Assembly (NCBI GenBank): GCA_964611635.1
Contig: CAZTAS010000148.1
Span: forward strand, 1 to 16,576
Direction of reading: 5' to 3'
Source: JAFDED01 sp964611635
GTDB taxonomy: Bacteria > Desulfobacterota > JAFDED01
Length of the DNA: 16,576 bases
In this document: positions 15,650-16,576 of the stretch, piece after piece
Numbering within the stretch: position 1 is the stretch's first letter
How the letters are laid out: each line of letters starts with the position of its first letter
Translations under genes and position numbers: made by a program
Notes under the pieces: model-generated
Database searches by the model: none
The model's input: only the letters and a program-made list of their open reading frames with translations
Told to the model about the DNA's origin: nothing

Positions 15650-16312
15650 TCATATACCCTTTGAGGCAAGATTCTCAATCAAAAGGTCAAAAGAAAATTT
15701 TCCTGCATACCAGGCGCCTTGATTGAACTGCAGAGGAGAACAGCTATATTTATCGCAAATATTTATAATTGCTTGACGTACTTTTTCATCTGTTGAATTT
15801 TTTGGAATAATTTCAAGTTTTTCGGCAATTTTTCGGACCCATACGTCGACCGGCTGCAAACAGAATTGGAATTCCTTTGGCACTTTACCTTCAAGTTCGA
15901 ATAAAGAAACAACGTCTCTAATATACAAGGATGCGATCTTTGGACCTACTTGGATAATTCCATTTGCTGATCTCTGAAGTTCGTAGTAATATTTATCAAT
16001 TTCACTCAAAGTTATGGAGTCAACAGAATTAGCAACAATATTAAAGTTCGGAAGCCTAATTATATACTGCAGGGTGCTAATTACCATATCCACATCTCTT
16101 GCCTTTCCAAATCTTTCCTTTCCAATATTACTGCTTAGTTTTTGTCTCAATCGATGTAAATTTATCTCCTGCAAGTGCTCTTTTACAATTGAGAGTTCAG
16201 GATCAAGGGCTTTAAAAACGGCGTTACGGACTCTTGCAGAAACGTCGTCTAACCGGCCCTGAAAGAAAGCTCTATCAAAAAGGAATTTCAAAGATTCCCA
16301 CCAATTCTCCAA
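15650..16312 (-). CDS. HhH-GPD DNA N-glycosylase/AP lyase-like protein, N-terminus disrupted
   Basis: I read this as a base-excision repair glycosylase of the HhH-GPD superfamily. In the 220-residue frame, the helix-hairpin-helix contains QVGPKIASL at 121-129 and is followed by LQPVDVWVRKIA at 152-163. The spacing and sequence resemble OGG1, where the catalytic lysine lies in GVGTK and the aspartate in VPVDVHMW, so K125 and D156 are the likely catalytic pair. FNQGAWYAGKF at 196-206 is a typical closing segment. The recognised base is unknown; 8-oxoguanine is a guess from the lysine. The frame's first start codon here is a TTG with no ribosome-binding site. Coding-like sequence continues upstream in the same frame and then in another frame (see the 16313-16410 entry), so the true N-terminus is probably frame-shifted. 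The gene is clearly more AT-rich than the mre region. Confidence 0.72.
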   Translation of the reverse strand: MENWWESLKFLFDRAFFQGRLDDVSARVRNAVFKALDPELSIVKEHLQEINLHRLRQKLSSNIGKERFGKARDVDMVISTLQYIIRLPNFNIVANSVDSITLSEIDKYYYELQRSANGIIQVGPKIASLYIRDVVSLFELEGKVPKEFQFCLQPVDVWVRKIAEKLEIIPKNSTDEKVRQAIINICDKYSCSPLQFNQGAWYAGKFSFDLLIENLASKGI

Positions 16313-16410
16313 AAGGTGTTCTTTTTTATATTTCTTATTTAAGAAAATTTCTCGATATTTGTACCCATAGCATAAATAGCTTTGATTATCTTTTCATAAT
16401 TTACTCTCAT
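16313..16410 (-). pseudogene. Likely N-terminal coding segment of the glycosylase, out of frame
   Basis: From ATG 16410 the minus strand reads MRVNYEKIIKAIYAMG and then runs out of frame to a TAA at 16341-16339. From 16363 downward, in the frame of the glycosylase, the reading is YKYREIFLNKKYKKEHL and joins directly to LENWWESL. The two pieces meet at the GGG run 16364-16366, just after an ATG codon. One extra G there would give a continuous protein of about 253 residues. This fits either a real one-base deletion or a base lost in a homopolymer during sequencing or assembly. The frame also opens to ATG 16440, but those extra ten residues look hydrophobic and atypical. Confidence 0.5.
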
Positions 16411-16439
16411 GAATGCATACCAGAATACAAAGCCTATCA

Positions 16440-16574
16440 TCACACAAAGGGTAGCAATCTTTCTATCAAGTGCGTGCGTACCTGATGGCTGTGAATAAGG
16501 GCAAATAAATATCTAAAATGACTATTGACTTCCTTCAGCATATTCTGTATATTGTGGATTTTAATTTCTGGAAT
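16440..16574 (-). CDS. Possible C-terminal fragment of an unknown gene at the right edge
   Basis: A minus-strand frame is open from the window edge for 44 codons to tandem TGA TGA stops at 16442-16437. The peptide ends in a mixed polar-hydrophobic stretch (NSHFRYLFALIHSHQVRTH and then LIERLLPFV). I recognise no family. A 44-codon open frame can occur by chance, so this is only a candidate for the 3' end of a gene upstream of the glycosylase. If real, its stop abuts the ATG at 16440. Confidence 0.25.
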   Translation of the reverse strand: MPEIKIHNIQNMLKEVNSHFRYLFALIHSHQVRTHLIERLLPFV

Positions 16575-16576
16575 AC

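Overview
The window carries mostly chromosomal housekeeping genes, almost all on the minus strand. The gene content suggests a Gram-negative bacterium. It has a complete rod-shape cluster in the order mreB, mreC, mreD, mrdA (PBP2), rodA, followed by a bactofilin, together with glgA, engB, an FHA-GAF-adenylate cyclase and a TctA-type permease. The mix resembles Desulfobacterota (old Deltaproteobacteria) and related phyla, but this is an inference from gene content. No rRNA, tRNA, CRISPR array, insertion sequence or prophage gene was recognised.

Left part (1-3065): the C-terminal two thirds of a tripartite tricarboxylate transporter permease (plus strand) runs in from the edge. It faces a minus-strand pair, a class I/II aminotransferase and the ribosome-assembly GTPase EngB, which overlap by 4 bp. 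Centre-left (3112-6523): a predicted adenylate cyclase with FHA and GAF input domains, then glycogen synthase. Upstream of glgA lies an 18-bp imperfect tandem repeat in AT-rich non-coding DNA.

Centre (6816-13080): the cell-elongation cluster. MreB filaments, MreC and MreD scaffold the RodA glycosyltransferase and the PBP2 transpeptidase. The bactofilin is a second cytoskeletal polymer in the same transcription direction. mreD-mrdA and mrdA-rodA overlap, which suggests translational coupling. The only real break is a 212-bp mreC-mreD spacer with several small inverted repeats. A plausible sigma-70 promoter lies just upstream of mreB.

Right part (13313-16576): a TIM-barrel amidohydrolase (GTG start with a strong ribosome-binding site), a plus-strand RadC-family JAB protein, a small membrane protein with a SHOCT tail, and an AT-rich gene for an HhH-GPD DNA glycosylase. 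That last gene has Ogg1-like catalytic Lys and Asp positions, and its N-terminal coding segment appears to be separated from the rest by a one-base frameshift. A possible C-terminal gene fragment reaches the right edge.

I found no convincing new multi-gene system. The items most worth checking are the frame-disrupted glycosylase, the mreC-mreD spacer, the tandem repeat before glgA, and the FHA-GAF-cyclase next to glycogen synthase.
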